Assembly: GCA_947474675.1 (NCBI GenBank)
Contig: CANJKA010000013.1
Location: 1 to 51,463, forward strand
Length of the DNA: 51,463 nucleotides
Reading direction: 5' to 3'
From: Flavobacteriales bacterium
Lineage (GTDB): Bacteria; Bacteroidota; Bacteroidia; Flavobacteriales_D; Crocinitomicaceae
The translations under genes were made by a program, and so were the position numbers. Each line of letters starts with the position of its first letter. Position 1 is the first letter of the stretch. This document shows positions 34,165-42,621 of this stretch, one piece after another. Below the pieces are notes generated by a model. It searched no databases and was not told the DNA's origin. It was given only the letters and a program-made list of their open reading frames with translations.

Positions 34165-34629
34165 GGGATAAAATTATTTTGAGGTGCTAGAACGTATAAA
34201 ACGAATTTTCATTAATTTAGTTATGAATAGAATTATCGTTTGATAATATTTTTATTTATGAGCATTAAAACCCTGAAAGGGTGTCATCTGTTAACGATGG
34301 GCAAAGTCCATCGAAAGAAGAAAATCACTAACATTAATAAAGTCCTGAAAGGGTATAATATAAGTATGGGACAATTATTCTTAAAAAAAACTGGATGATC
34401 ATAAGCCTTTTTTGAAAAAACAAGAAGTAAAATAAATGAATAATATGATTGGTGTTAATATAGCGTTAAATATCACGCCCTTTCAGGGCTTTTAGTAGTG
34501 TGGATCTTCTGATCAATAGGGCTTTGCCCAATGTTTATATATTACACCCTTTCAGGGCTGTGATAATAGTAAACATGATTGAATTTAAATTATAATTTTA
34601 ACCATATCACCTCAAAATAAAATAATCCC
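34165..34629. repeat. Fold-back non-coding element, copy 2
   Basis: About 465 bp, same orientation and order as copy 1. This copy keeps both left-arm motifs intact (CCCTGAAAGGGTGT at about 34271 and CCTGAAAGGG at about 34344). The first is a perfect 14-bp inverted match to ACACCCTTTCAGGG near 34545. The GGGCAAAG block of the left arm and GGGCTTTGCCC of the right arm (about 34518) also mirror each other. Terminal repeat 34165-34186 with 34608-34629, 19 of 22 matched. Flanks both contain TTTATAAA close to the ends. Noncoding; sits between divergent envelope genes. Confidence 0.85.
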
Positions 34630-34687
34630 TGGTTTATAAAAAAAGTTAAAAAAGTATATTGTATAATAATCAAATCAATAAAAAATC

Positions 34688-34695
34688 TATTTTTG
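34688..34695 (+). promoter_or_regulatory. -7 box for the lipoprotein gene at 34723
   Basis: TATTTTTG matches TAnnTTTG and is followed by C, 27 bases before the ATG. The preceding fold-back element ends 58 bases upstream. Confidence 0.6.
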
Positions 34696-34722
34696 CACTT
34701 CAATTTAATTAAATACTAAATC

Positions 34723-35379
34723 ATGAAAAAATTATTTTTTTTAGCAGCTGGAGCTTTATTTTTATCAGCCAATTTATCATCTTGTAAAAAAGGAGAAAAC
34801 GATCCAACACTTTCATTAAAATCACGAAAAGCAAGATTAACTGGAGAATGGACAGTTACAAGTATCAATGGATTAAATAGTCAAATATATTCAAATCCAG
34901 ACAATCCGAATAATATGATCTCTGAATACATCTATAACGGTTCAACTCAAACGAATACGACCAAAGACGGAAATGGAACAGTTCTAGGAACGAGTACATC
35001 TGATGAATTTACATTAACTTTTTCATTCAAAAAAGATGGTACTTTTACTATAACTCAAAAAGAAACTGCTAATTCAATTGAAATGACAAGTAGTGGGAAT
35101 TGGATTTTCTTAAATAAGAACAAAAACTCAAAATTAAAAAACAAAGAAGCTATTTTACTTTCTATGACTTCTGATAATACGATTAACAACGGTGTAAGTC
35201 TATTAAATACTTATTCAGGATTACAAGGTCCTAATTCTCTTATTTTTGAAATAGATGAGTTAAAAAATAATCAAATTACATTTATTGATGAATCAGTTCA
35301 AGTTGATAATACGAATACTCCAACCGAAGGTATTTTAACTTCAACCAATAAAACTATTTATACTTTAAAACAAAAATAG
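34723..35379 (+). CDS. Lipoprotein with lipocalin-like body
   Basis: 218 residues with signal peptide and lipobox LSSC (Cys21), then KKGENDPTLSLKSRKARLTGEWTVTSING. The 'TGEWTV..I' opening followed by beta-rich sequence (EFTLTFSFKKDGTFTITQKE, SSGNWIFL) is common in Bacteroidota lipocalin-like/DUF5004 lipoproteins. Ligand unknown. Single gene with its own promoter and terminator (35397-35436). Confidence 0.75.
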   Translation: MKKLFFLAAGALFLSANLSSCKKGENDPTLSLKSRKARLTGEWTVTSINGLNSQIYSNPDNPNNMISEYIYNGSTQTNTTKDGNGTVLGTSTSDEFTLTFSFKKDGTFTITQKETANSIEMTSSGNWIFLNKNKNSKLKNKEAILLSMTSDNTINNGVSLLNTYSGLQGPNSLIFEIDELKNNQITFIDESVQVDNTNTPTEGILTSTNKTIYTLKQK

Positions 35380-35396
35380 AATACTTTTCAAAACTC

Positions 35397-35436
35397 AAAG
35401 AGGCTGTCTCAAAACATAATTGGGCAGACTCTTTTC
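35397..35436. terminator. Terminator between convergent lipoprotein genes
   Basis: AAAGAGGCTGTC (35397-35408) pairs with GGCAGACTCTTT (35423-35434) with one mismatch and one wobble, followed by T/A-rich sequence on both sides. It can serve both converging transcripts. It shares the 14-mer AGGCTGTCTCAAAA with the thiolase terminator at 44963. Confidence 0.65.
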
Positions 35437-35549
35437 TTGATAAAAGATTAGGTTGGGTTGATTATAAAAAGTTTAATTTTTCACACTAAAACATTACACG
35501 TAAATTAAGATTAAAAGGTTGGGTCACATTATAATGCTTTAAGAAAATT

Positions 35550-36665
35550 TTAATATGCTACAGATATAACGGCAGTTGCATTCGTTAGTACTATTTGGTT
35601 TAATCCATTATACAAAGTACAAGAAAACTCTATAGCTATTTTTTTAGTAGGTTGATTATTTTCATTTGGCTTATAATCCTGAATAGATTTAATTGTAAAA
35701 GAACTTCTATTCGTCTGACTATCGTTTTTAGATGTAAATAAAGTTCCGTTTGAATCTCTCCATTCAATTACTACATTCCCTAAATTTATTGGATTCGGAA
35801 TAGGGGTTGCTGCATAAGTATAGTTTGCAACTTTATCTATAGAATTTTGAGTACGAATATTTTGTCTTTTAACATGTGTTAAATTATTTGCATCAGTAAC
35901 AGTTAATGAAACTTGGTAAACTCCTTCATTCGCATAAACATGTGTCGGATTTTGATTTGAATCTGTATTTCCATCTCCGAAATTCCATGAATACGTATAA
36001 GGAGCTTGTCCATTGATCCCATTTCCTGTGAAACTAAAAGAGGTTCCAATTGGAGAACTAAAAGCTAAATTTGCTTCGCATGTTTCACCAACATTTCCAA
36101 GGTTGATTGAATTAGATAAAGTTGATTGAATTACTCCAACGAACAATGCATCCATTGAAGATTGATAAATTCCAGGTCGCACATATTTATGAACTGGAGA
36201 AATTCCTATTTGACTTAAACCGTCACCAAATTCCCAATTTACACTTGAAAGCGTTCCTCCTATCGCTTGTTCCGAAAAGGCAATTGAATATCGAGAAGCA
36301 TTTCCAGATGTTGTTGCATAATTATAATTTCCTGTATAAAAAGTACTGTCTAATACTGTTGAATTTGGTAGTGATAAATCATAATCTATAAAAGTAAACT
36401 TGAGGGAATTAGGACAATCTGTACAATTTGTTTTTGAAAAATTAGATGTATATGTTTTTAATCCAGTTCCATCTTGGTTATTAGATGAATACATATAATA
36501 ATCTAATATACCTGCTTCAATCAAAACATCAGATCCATCTATTTTTCCAGAAAAATAAAATACAGCTCCCGAACTGTTAGGTGCTGGTTCATTTGTCTTT
36601 TTACATGAAAAAAACACTAAAAGTATGAAAATGAAATATCTTGAATTATTAAATAGCTTTTCCAT
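35550..36665 (-). CDS. PKD-domain lipoprotein
   Basis: 371 residues with signal peptide and lipobox FFSC (Cys21), then KKTNEPAPNSSG. Two PKD domains are visible: one around VNWEFGDGLSQIGISPVHKYVRPGIY (about 137-165) and a canonical one YTYSWNFGDGNTDSNQNPTHVYANEGVYQVSLTVTDANN (about 224-262). PKD domains mediate surface protein or glycan interactions. No T9SS tail, so it is anchored by lipid. Last gene of the compact radC-to-PKD run; one base separates it from the upstream envelope gene. Confidence 0.85.
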   Translation of the reverse strand: MEKLFNNSRYFIFILLVFFSCKKTNEPAPNSSGAVFYFSGKIDGSDVLIEAGILDYYMYSSNNQDGTGLKTYTSNFSKTNCTDCPNSLKFTFIDYDLSLPNSTVLDSTFYTGNYNYATTSGNASRYSIAFSEQAIGGTLSSVNWEFGDGLSQIGISPVHKYVRPGIYQSSMDALFVGVIQSTLSNSINLGNVGETCEANLAFSSPIGTSFSFTGNGINGQAPYTYSWNFGDGNTDSNQNPTHVYANEGVYQVSLTVTDANNLTHVKRQNIRTQNSIDKVANYTYAATPIPNPINLGNVVIEWRDSNGTLFTSKNDSQTNRSSFTIKSIQDYKPNENNQPTKKIAIEFSCTLYNGLNQIVLTNATAVISVAY

Positions 36666-36666
36666 A

Positions 36667-38070
36667 TTATTTAAGCATATAAGTGAATACTAAACGGAAA
36701 GATTGGTTCCTTTCAAATGTTTCATTTTGAGTCCAACTTTTTTGTCGAACATCTATTAGTCCGTAATTAAAAGAAGCTCCTAACAAAATATTAGGTTTGA
36801 TTTTATAAGAATAATTTATCAATCCTTGAAAATCTATATTTCTAAGGCCAAAACCATAATCTCTAGATGAAAAAGAAGTTATATCTGAAGTACTTAAACT
36901 AGTAATACTTTGAGTAGAAACATTGCTTTTATTAGAAACAAGAATTGAAGTATTTAAACCAAAACCCAAACTATTTCTCCCTATCGTTTTAGAAAAAAAT
37001 AGTGGAATTGAAATATAATTCAAGCTTTTTTGCTGAATTGTCGTTATATCTTTCCGGAAACCAAAATCATAGGACGTCAGAATACTTTTCTTTTCATAGC
37101 TTAAATTAGAAACATTTGAAAAAGCTAATCCTGTATTAAAATAGAAAGTTGGTTTTATTTTAAATTGCAAATTGACACACCCAAAAGGACTTATTGACTT
37201 CCCATCATTTTGGCTGTACCCTAAATTATATTGAGCACCCGCCGAAAATGAAATTGAAAAATCAGTATTTTCATCTTCAGGATTCAGTTTATACAAAATC
37301 GAACTTTCTGTTAAAATAGAATCCTTTTTCGCTATGGAATCCATTGATGTTAATTCATCATTAATATTTGGTATTGAATCTGTCTTTGAAAATACAGGTA
37401 TATTTAGAGTCGTAAATTCTTTAGATTCATCCATTATGTTTAAATCAGTTGAAGTATTTATTCCTTCCTTCACATTATTGGTAGAAACGATTTCCTTATT
37501 ACTAGAAATTTCTTTTTCAAAATTTTGAGAATTAATAATTAAACCCACATTAGAATTCAATGTCTCAGTATTTTTCACTCCTTTAAAAATATTCTTATTG
37601 GAAATTAAATTATTTAAATTAGTAGGCTTTACACTTTCGTTATTTATAGAATAAAATGGATTCCTTGATTTTATAGAAACATTCTTCTTTTTCACATTGA
37701 GAGAAGAAGTTTCGTTTGATTGAAAATCAGTACTCTTTGTTTCTACTTCAGAACTCACACTAACAGGTAAATGAGAAGCAGATTTTTTTTGATTTATAGC
37801 TATTTTATCTGAACTTTTTGCCGTAGATGACTTCTCTATTTTTTGAGCTTCAATTAATTCATTTTTAGTACTAATCGTTGAATGTGAGCTATTTGTCATA
37901 AAATACCAAGCCAATGGAATTACTATCAATAAAGATGAAATAAATCCACTGAAAAAAATCCATAGAAATTTTCTACGTTTTTCTTTCTTTTCAGATGCCA
38001 TAATTATTTCTTCCATTCGAGCCCATTTATCTTCCGTGAAAGAAAAACTGGACTCATCAGAGAACTTCAA
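36667..38070 (-). CDS. Envelope protein with cytoplasmic tail, one TM helix, long linker and C-terminal beta-barrel-like domain
   Basis: 467 residues. There is no signal peptide. Residues 1-37 are charged (DKWARMEEIIMASEKKEKRRK), followed by one membrane helix (about 38-60, FLWIFFSGFISSLLIVIPLAWYFM), and a Ser/Asn/Lys-rich linker (about 61-265). The C-terminal domain (about 268-467) has about eight amphipathic strands (FSISFSAGAQYNLGYS, FKIKPTFYFNTGLAFS, LNYISIPLFFSKTIG, SLGFGLNTSILVS, LLGASFNYGL, FRLVFTYMLK). This resembles Bacteroidota anti-sigma-like/outer-membrane fusions, but no sigma factor is adjacent. Likely co-expressed with the PKD lipoprotein downstream and the MBL gene upstream (7-base gap). 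Confidence 0.75.
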   Translation of the reverse strand: MKFSDESSFSFTEDKWARMEEIIMASEKKEKRRKFLWIFFSGFISSLLIVIPLAWYFMTNSSHSTISTKNELIEAQKIEKSSTAKSSDKIAINQKKSASHLPVSVSSEVETKSTDFQSNETSSLNVKKKNVSIKSRNPFYSINNESVKPTNLNNLISNKNIFKGVKNTETLNSNVGLIINSQNFEKEISSNKEIVSTNNVKEGINTSTDLNIMDESKEFTTLNIPVFSKTDSIPNINDELTSMDSIAKKDSILTESSILYKLNPEDENTDFSISFSAGAQYNLGYSQNDGKSISPFGCVNLQFKIKPTFYFNTGLAFSNVSNLSYEKKSILTSYDFGFRKDITTIQQKSLNYISIPLFFSKTIGRNSLGFGLNTSILVSNKSNVSTQSITSLSTSDITSFSSRDYGFGLRNIDFQGLINYSYKIKPNILLGASFNYGLIDVRQKSWTQNETFERNQSFRLVFTYMLK

Positions 38071-38077
38071 AAAGAAA

Positions 38078-38854
38078 TTAAATATCTCTATTCACATTTA
38101 AGATCATTCCATCATACGCTGCAAAAACATTAGAAGGTAATAATTTTTCAATTTCTTCGTGCGTTCCAAATTGATGAGAAATATGAGTTAAATAAGCAAA
38201 ATCTGGTTTTATTTCTTCAATAAACATCAAAGCCTCTTGAAGGTTAAAGTGAGAAATATGTTCATTTTGATGCAATGCATTCACCACTAATGTTTTTATT
38301 CCTTTCAATTTTTCTTTTTCAGAATCGACTACTGTTTTAGCATCAGTAATGTATGCAAAATCGCCAATTCTATACCCTAAAACTGGCATTACATAATGTT
38401 GAACTTCTATAGGTTGAACTTCTAATCCATCAGGTAACATAAATTTTTCAGAAGTAATTCTATTGATATTTAAACGGGGCAACCCTGGATATTGAATAGC
38501 CGAAAAAATATAATGGAATTCTCTTTTTAAGGCTTCTTCTACCCTTTCTGTACAATAAATCTCCATGTGACGAGATTCTTTGAAGTTGAAACCTCTCACA
38601 TCATCCAAACCTGCAACATGATCTTTGTGCTCATGCGTAAAAATAACTGCACGTAAAGTTTTTACATTGTTACGTAACATTTGTTGGCGAAAATCAGGAC
38701 CACTATCAATCACATAATTTTCTCCATTATATGAAACCATTATAGAACTTCTTAAACGTTTATCTTTCGAATCTGAAGAAGCACAAACATGGCAATCACA
38801 AGCAATCATTGGAACTCCTTGAGAAGTACCTGTACCTAGAATAGTTATTTTCAT
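38078..38854 (-). CDS. MBL-fold metallo-hydrolase (PhnP-like)
   Basis: 258 residues. Contains the metal motif THEHKDHVAGLDDVRGF (HxHxDH) and the N-terminal MKITILGTGTSQGVPMIACDCHVC, the usual start of the PhnP/cyclic-phosphodiesterase subgroup, in which the Cys residues bind a structural metal. Further ligands include the His in YLTHISHQFG. Probably hydrolyses a phosphodiester in the cytoplasm; the phn genes are absent, so phosphonate breakdown is not implied. Gaps of 7 and 4 bases to the neighbours place it inside the compact run. Confidence 0.9.
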   Translation of the reverse strand: MKITILGTGTSQGVPMIACDCHVCASSDSKDKRLRSSIMVSYNGENYVIDSGPDFRQQMLRNNVKTLRAVIFTHEHKDHVAGLDDVRGFNFKESRHMEIYCTERVEEALKREFHYIFSAIQYPGLPRLNINRITSEKFMLPDGLEVQPIEVQHYVMPVLGYRIGDFAYITDAKTVVDSEKEKLKGIKTLVVNALHQNEHISHFNLQEALMFIEEIKPDFAYLTHISHQFGTHEEIEKLLPSNVFAAYDGMILNVNRDI

Positions 38855-38858
38855 CTTA

Positions 38859-39341
38859 CTAGCTTTTAGGTGTTAGGGATTGGGTGTTGGGCTGTGTAGG
38901 TGATGCTTGATAATTATTGATGGTGGATGTTTGATGTTGAATTTTTGGTTGTTTAATGAATTTTAGTAATAAAATTGCCCAACCTGAAATTAATAACATA
39001 CCTCCTAATGGAGTTATTGGTCCTAAAAAATTTAACGACACTCCTAAAATTGTCTGAATTGTTAAACCATAAATCGATAACGAAAAGAAGATTATCCCTA
39101 ATAACCAAAGTGTATAAATTGATTTGATTGAAAACTGAAATTTATCTTTATTCAAACCTAAGATCAAAAAGGCAAATCCTGAATACATTTGATAACGAAT
39201 TCCCGTTTCATAAGATGTTAGTTTTTGAATCATATCTAGATCATCTTTTAATAACGTTTTTAAAGCATGAGCGCCGAACGCACCTAAAATGATACTTAAT
39301 AAGATCAATGTTATTCCTGTGATTACAAATTTTTTATCCAT
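38859..39341 (-). CDS. DUF423 membrane protein with unusual repeat-derived tail
   Basis: 160 residues. GAFGAHALKTLL (about 21-32) is the DUF423 signature, with four hydrophobic helices (about 5-25, 50-62, 74-98, 103-127). The family is usually about 125-135 residues. Here the last 25 or so (HQTSTINNYQASPTQPNTQSLTPKS) are polar and encoded by sequence rich in TGATG/TGTTGG words, like low-complexity intergenic DNA. Function of DUF423 unknown. One base from the deacetylase-like gene, four from the MBL gene. Confidence 0.85.
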   Translation of the reverse strand: MDKKFVITGITLILLSIILGAFGAHALKTLLKDDLDMIQKLTSYETGIRYQMYSGFAFLILGLNKDKFQFSIKSIYTLWLLGIIFFSLSIYGLTIQTILGVSLNFLGPITPLGGMLLISGWAILLLKFIKQPKIQHQTSTINNYQASPTQPNTQSLTPKS

Positions 39342-39342
39342 A

Positions 39343-40632
39343 TTATTTTCTGTTTTTTAAGCTTAATGTATATTCTAAAACGTCGTTCCATCCATCCCAT
39401 TTTCCGTAATTTCCGATTGTTTCATTGTGCCAAATAAAAACAAATTCACCTCCGAATCGAGTCACTTCTGAAAACAATTTCCAGATGATGTTTTTACTTT
39501 CGTCAATCGATAAATTAAGGTATTCATTTAAAGTTCCATCCATGTAAACAAAAGGATGAATGGTTAAATTGGTTGTTTGATTTTTATTGACATCAAACCA
39601 TTTATGAGGACGAGCAGTTCCAGCTCTGAAACCTAAACTGTCCGCATATCCCATCGAATAATCGTGTTTGAATCCAAGTATATTTAAATTTGGATAGGTA
39701 TCCGACACTTTCAATTTTAAAAAATGTTGACGCGTATTTTCGATTGGATCTTCAATAATTTTTTCAAGCCTCTCTTTTTCTTCTTTGATATGATAGTGGT
39801 AGGAATTTGAATTATAACTCGGATGAATTCCTACAACCGCTTTTTCATTCATCTTTTTAATTAATTGCTGATGACGCATATCGGTATGAGAAATATTTTT
39901 ATCATATTTAGCATAATCACCTAATAGCCAAAAGATATTCACATCAAAACCTCTATCAGAAATTGATTCAATGTATTTATAGGTATCATAAGGATCTCTC
40001 ATCTCATCAGCTAATACTTTTCTTCTTTCTTCTATTCTTTTTTTATTCATAAAAAGGCGATCTCTTCCAATTGAAAGCCATTTCCGGAAGCCACGTTTCC
40101 ATTTATATGCGTAGACATTATCGATATCAAAAGTTGGTCTAATTTGAATGTTAAATTCAGAAAAGTCTAACGGAATTTTTAATTTTTCTGATAAAAACTC
40201 TATAAATGCAACTGCCCATCTATCGCACATGGCCTTTTCCAACCAATTATATGTATACTGAAGACTGAATTTAGAAGAAAATCGTCCATGTATATCTTCT
40301 CTTACATTTGTATACTCCTCCATGCGAGAAAGCACATAAAAAATTGAAGCCAACGGATCAGTCACACGGTTAAAGGAAAGACATTCTTCTTTTCCAAAAG
40401 TTGATTTTTCAATTCCATAAATAAAAACGGCTTCATCAAAAAGTAAAGTTGCAGGAATCAATTGCACAACATTATCAAAATGACGTCCCGAATAATTTAA
40501 TTTTTGATTTGTTGAGCTTTCAAATGATAAAAAATCGTTGTTTAATTTGTAAGTCAAACCTCTTTCATTGAATATAAAATCCAATGTATATATTAATCTT
40601 TCTGATATTTGGTCAACAAATATTTCTACCAT
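39343..40632 (-). CDS. Polysaccharide-deacetylase-like protein (DUF7033 type)
   Basis: 429 residues. N-terminal domain of about 130 residues, then a NodB-like catalytic region starting IRPTFDIDNVYAYKWK (about 160-175; the F-D-x-D pair is the usual metal/base motif). Later motifs include GIHPSYNS (about 268-275, the HxxxS metal-binding segment), LGFKHDYSMGYADSLGFRAGTARPHKWFD (about 330-358) and FVFIWHNETIGNYGKW. It is predicted to deacetylate a surface polysaccharide. It shares one base with the wecB stop, which supports joint glycan work. Confidence 0.82.
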   Translation of the reverse strand: MVEIFVDQISERLIYTLDFIFNERGLTYKLNNDFLSFESSTNQKLNYSGRHFDNVVQLIPATLLFDEAVFIYGIEKSTFGKEECLSFNRVTDPLASIFYVLSRMEEYTNVREDIHGRFSSKFSLQYTYNWLEKAMCDRWAVAFIEFLSEKLKIPLDFSEFNIQIRPTFDIDNVYAYKWKRGFRKWLSIGRDRLFMNKKRIEERRKVLADEMRDPYDTYKYIESISDRGFDVNIFWLLGDYAKYDKNISHTDMRHQQLIKKMNEKAVVGIHPSYNSNSYHYHIKEEKERLEKIIEDPIENTRQHFLKLKVSDTYPNLNILGFKHDYSMGYADSLGFRAGTARPHKWFDVNKNQTTNLTIHPFVYMDGTLNEYLNLSIDESKNIIWKLFSEVTRFGGEFVFIWHNETIGNYGKWDGWNDVLEYTLSLKNRK

Positions 40633-41792
40633 TAGAAATGTTCAATTATTTTTTCACAGATAAATTCAGCAGCTTTACCATCTCCATAAAAAGAAGGGTA
40701 GCTATAATATTCCTTGCTATTTAAAGTTTTAAATGCGGCTATAATTTTATCATAATTCGCTTCAGCTAATAGTGCATTCCCATTATTTACAATCTCAATC
40801 CATTCAGTTTGAGGTCTTAAAATAATACACGGTTTTTGAAAGAAATAAGCTTCTTTTTGAAGTCCACCGCTATCAGTAACAAGCATTTTTGAATTTTTCT
40901 CTAATGCAATAATATCCAAGAAGCCAGCAGGTTCAATTATTTTAAATGAAGTATTACTTTCAATTATATCGAATAAATCTGAAGATAATTGATCTTTCAT
41001 TTTACTTTTAGTTCTTGGATGAATTGGTAAAACGATCGCCAATCCAGACATTTTTTGAATCTCTAACAAAGCTTTAAAGATACTTTCTAAATTTTCTGAT
41101 ATATCGGTATTAGAATCTCTATGAATTGTTGAAAGAATATACTTATTCGCTTCAACTCCAATTTTATTTAAAATAGTTGATTGCTTATCTGAAACAGATG
41201 AAAAATATAAACTATTATCGTACATAACATCTCCACAATGATAAACTCTTGGCGAATTTGCTGTAGCTTTAGAAGTAGAATCAAGATCAAAACCTTCTTT
41301 TTTAAGATTGTCAAACCCTGTTTTTGTAGGAGTAAATAAAATAGTTGACATGTGATCACAAGCAATTCTATTTACTTCTTCTGGCATTGCTTTATTGAAA
41401 CTTCTCAAACCAGCTTCAACGTGTATAACAGGAATATGAATTTTAGCTGCTGCAAGAGCTCCAGCAATTGTTGAATTGGTATCGCCATATACTAAAATAG
41501 CAGTCGGGTTTTCTTTTAGAAAAATCGATTCTAACCCTTCGATCATTTTCGCAGTTTGAGCACCATGAGATCCACTTCCAACATTTAAATTATAATTCGG
41601 CAAAGGAATCCCCATTTCTTCAAAAAATATTTCTGACATATTTTCATCGTAATGTTGACCAGTATGAACTATAACTTCTTCTATTTGAGAAGCAAAATGA
41701 GTTCTAATGGCACGACTCATCGCAGAAGATTTTATTATTTGAGGCCTTGCTCCTATTATCGTAATAATCCTTTTTTTCACTTTCACTTCCAT
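40632..41792 (-). CDS. wecB: UDP-N-acetylglucosamine 2-epimerase (non-hydrolysing)
   Basis: 386 residues, family length. It interconverts UDP-GlcNAc and UDP-ManNAc for surface polysaccharides. Motifs: GARPQIIKSSAMSRAI (14-29), HTGQHYDENMSEIFFEEMGIP, YGDTNSTIAGALAA, HVEAGLRSFNKAMPEEVNRI and the C-terminal DSGGLQKEAYFFQKPCIILRPQTEW. His and Glu of the catalytic region (HVEAGLR; PEEVNR) are present. Sits between radC (1-base gap) and the deacetylase-like gene (1-base overlap), suggesting one transcript. Confidence 0.94.
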   Translation of the reverse strand: MEVKVKKRIITIIGARPQIIKSSAMSRAIRTHFASQIEEVIVHTGQHYDENMSEIFFEEMGIPLPNYNLNVGSGSHGAQTAKMIEGLESIFLKENPTAILVYGDTNSTIAGALAAAKIHIPVIHVEAGLRSFNKAMPEEVNRIACDHMSTILFTPTKTGFDNLKKEGFDLDSTSKATANSPRVYHCGDVMYDNSLYFSSVSDKQSTILNKIGVEANKYILSTIHRDSNTDISENLESIFKALLEIQKMSGLAIVLPIHPRTKSKMKDQLSSDLFDIIESNTSFKIIEPAGFLDIIALEKNSKMLVTDSGGLQKEAYFFQKPCIILRPQTEWIEIVNNGNALLAEANYDKIIAAFKTLNSKEYYSYPSFYGDGKAAEFICEKIIEHF

Positions 41793-41793
41793 T

Positions 41794-42492
41794 TCATTTC
41801 ATTAATCCTTCATCCGCGAAGCTAAAGTAACCATTATCCGTGAAAATCAGATGATCTAAAATAGGTAAATCTATCATTTTTCCAAAAGAAATCATTTTTG
41901 ATGTTAATAATAGATCCTCATTACTTGGTTGTAATTGACCGCTTGGGTGATTATGGCAGAGAATTACCGAACTTGCCATATAATCTAACGCAATTTTAAA
42001 AATAATTTTTCCATCACAAACCGTTCCCGATAATCCTCCTTTTGAAATTTGTTCAGAGTGAATTATTTCATTTGCACGATTAACTAGAATCACATAAAAT
42101 TCTTCGTGTTTTAATTCAAAGAATTTATTTTTCAAAAAAGAATAAATATCATTCGAACGGGTAATTTTATTTTTTTTAGGGATTTCAGAATCCTTTCTTC
42201 TTTTCCCTAACTCTAAAGCTGCTAGAAGTGTAATTGCTTTTGCTTCACCAATTCCTTTAAATTTAATTAAATCAGTAAAAGAGCATTTACTAAATTTATT
42301 TAAATCATTTGATGAGACGGCAAGAATTTCTTGAGCTAATTCAACCGCTGATTTATCTCTAGATCCCGACCCTAAAAGAATCGCAATTAATTCGGAATCC
42401 GATAATGATTGCTTCCCTTTCAATATCATTTTCTCTCTCGGCCGATCGTCTTCAGCCCATGATTTTATCGTTAAATTTTGATTCATTTTCAA
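41794..42492 (-). CDS. radC: RadC/JAB-domain protein
   Basis: 232 residues, full family length. N-terminal DDRPREKMILKGKQSLSDSELIAILLGSGSRDKSAVELAQEIL is the usual RadC helical domain with a HhH motif (FKGIGEAKAITLLAALELGKRR). The JAB/MPN domain has the metal motif HNHPSGQLQPSNED (H-x-H-P-S-x8-D). The older link to DNA repair is not supported by later work; the activity is unknown. Two ATGs (42492 and 42486) are possible starts. It appears to head the seven-gene leftward run. Confidence 0.93.
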   Translation of the reverse strand: MKMNQNLTIKSWAEDDRPREKMILKGKQSLSDSELIAILLGSGSRDKSAVELAQEILAVSSNDLNKFSKCSFTDLIKFKGIGEAKAITLLAALELGKRRKDSEIPKKNKITRSNDIYSFLKNKFFELKHEEFYVILVNRANEIIHSEQISKGGLSGTVCDGKIIFKIALDYMASSVILCHNHPSGQLQPSNEDLLLTSKMISFGKMIDLPILDHLIFTDNGYFSFADEGLMK

Positions 42493-42512
42493 CTATTTTT
42501 TACATTAAGTTA

Positions 42513-42605
42513 ATGAAAAAGTTGAATTTCCAAGAGAAAGCAAGAGTTTATTTTAAGGAAAAAGATTTAGACTTAGAAACTGTTTTGAAATTATTAGACA
42601 AATAA
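42513..42605 (+). CDS. Possible 30-residue small protein
   Basis: ATG to TAA encodes 30 residues, MKKLNFQEKARVYFKEKDLD then LETVLKLLDK, strongly charged and helical. It fits into the gap between radC (start 42492, divergent) and DUF3078 (end 42622), and stays clear of both. No clear ribosome site or consensus -7 box. Could be a real small protein or chance. Confidence 0.3.
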   Translation: MKKLNFQEKARVYFKEKDLDLETVLKLLDK

Positions 42606-42621
42606 AACGAAAACCTATTCA

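Noticed and set aside
29196..34629. CRISPR array, because of repeated short palindromic motifs
   Set aside because: The CCCTGAAAGGG motifs are not regularly spaced, have no equal-length spacers and mirror each other within one element; no cas genes are nearby.
29196..34629. Composite transposon made of the fold-back copies and the Rpn gene
   Set aside because: The intervening genes are ordinary envelope and metabolic genes and there is no shared target duplication at the outer ends.
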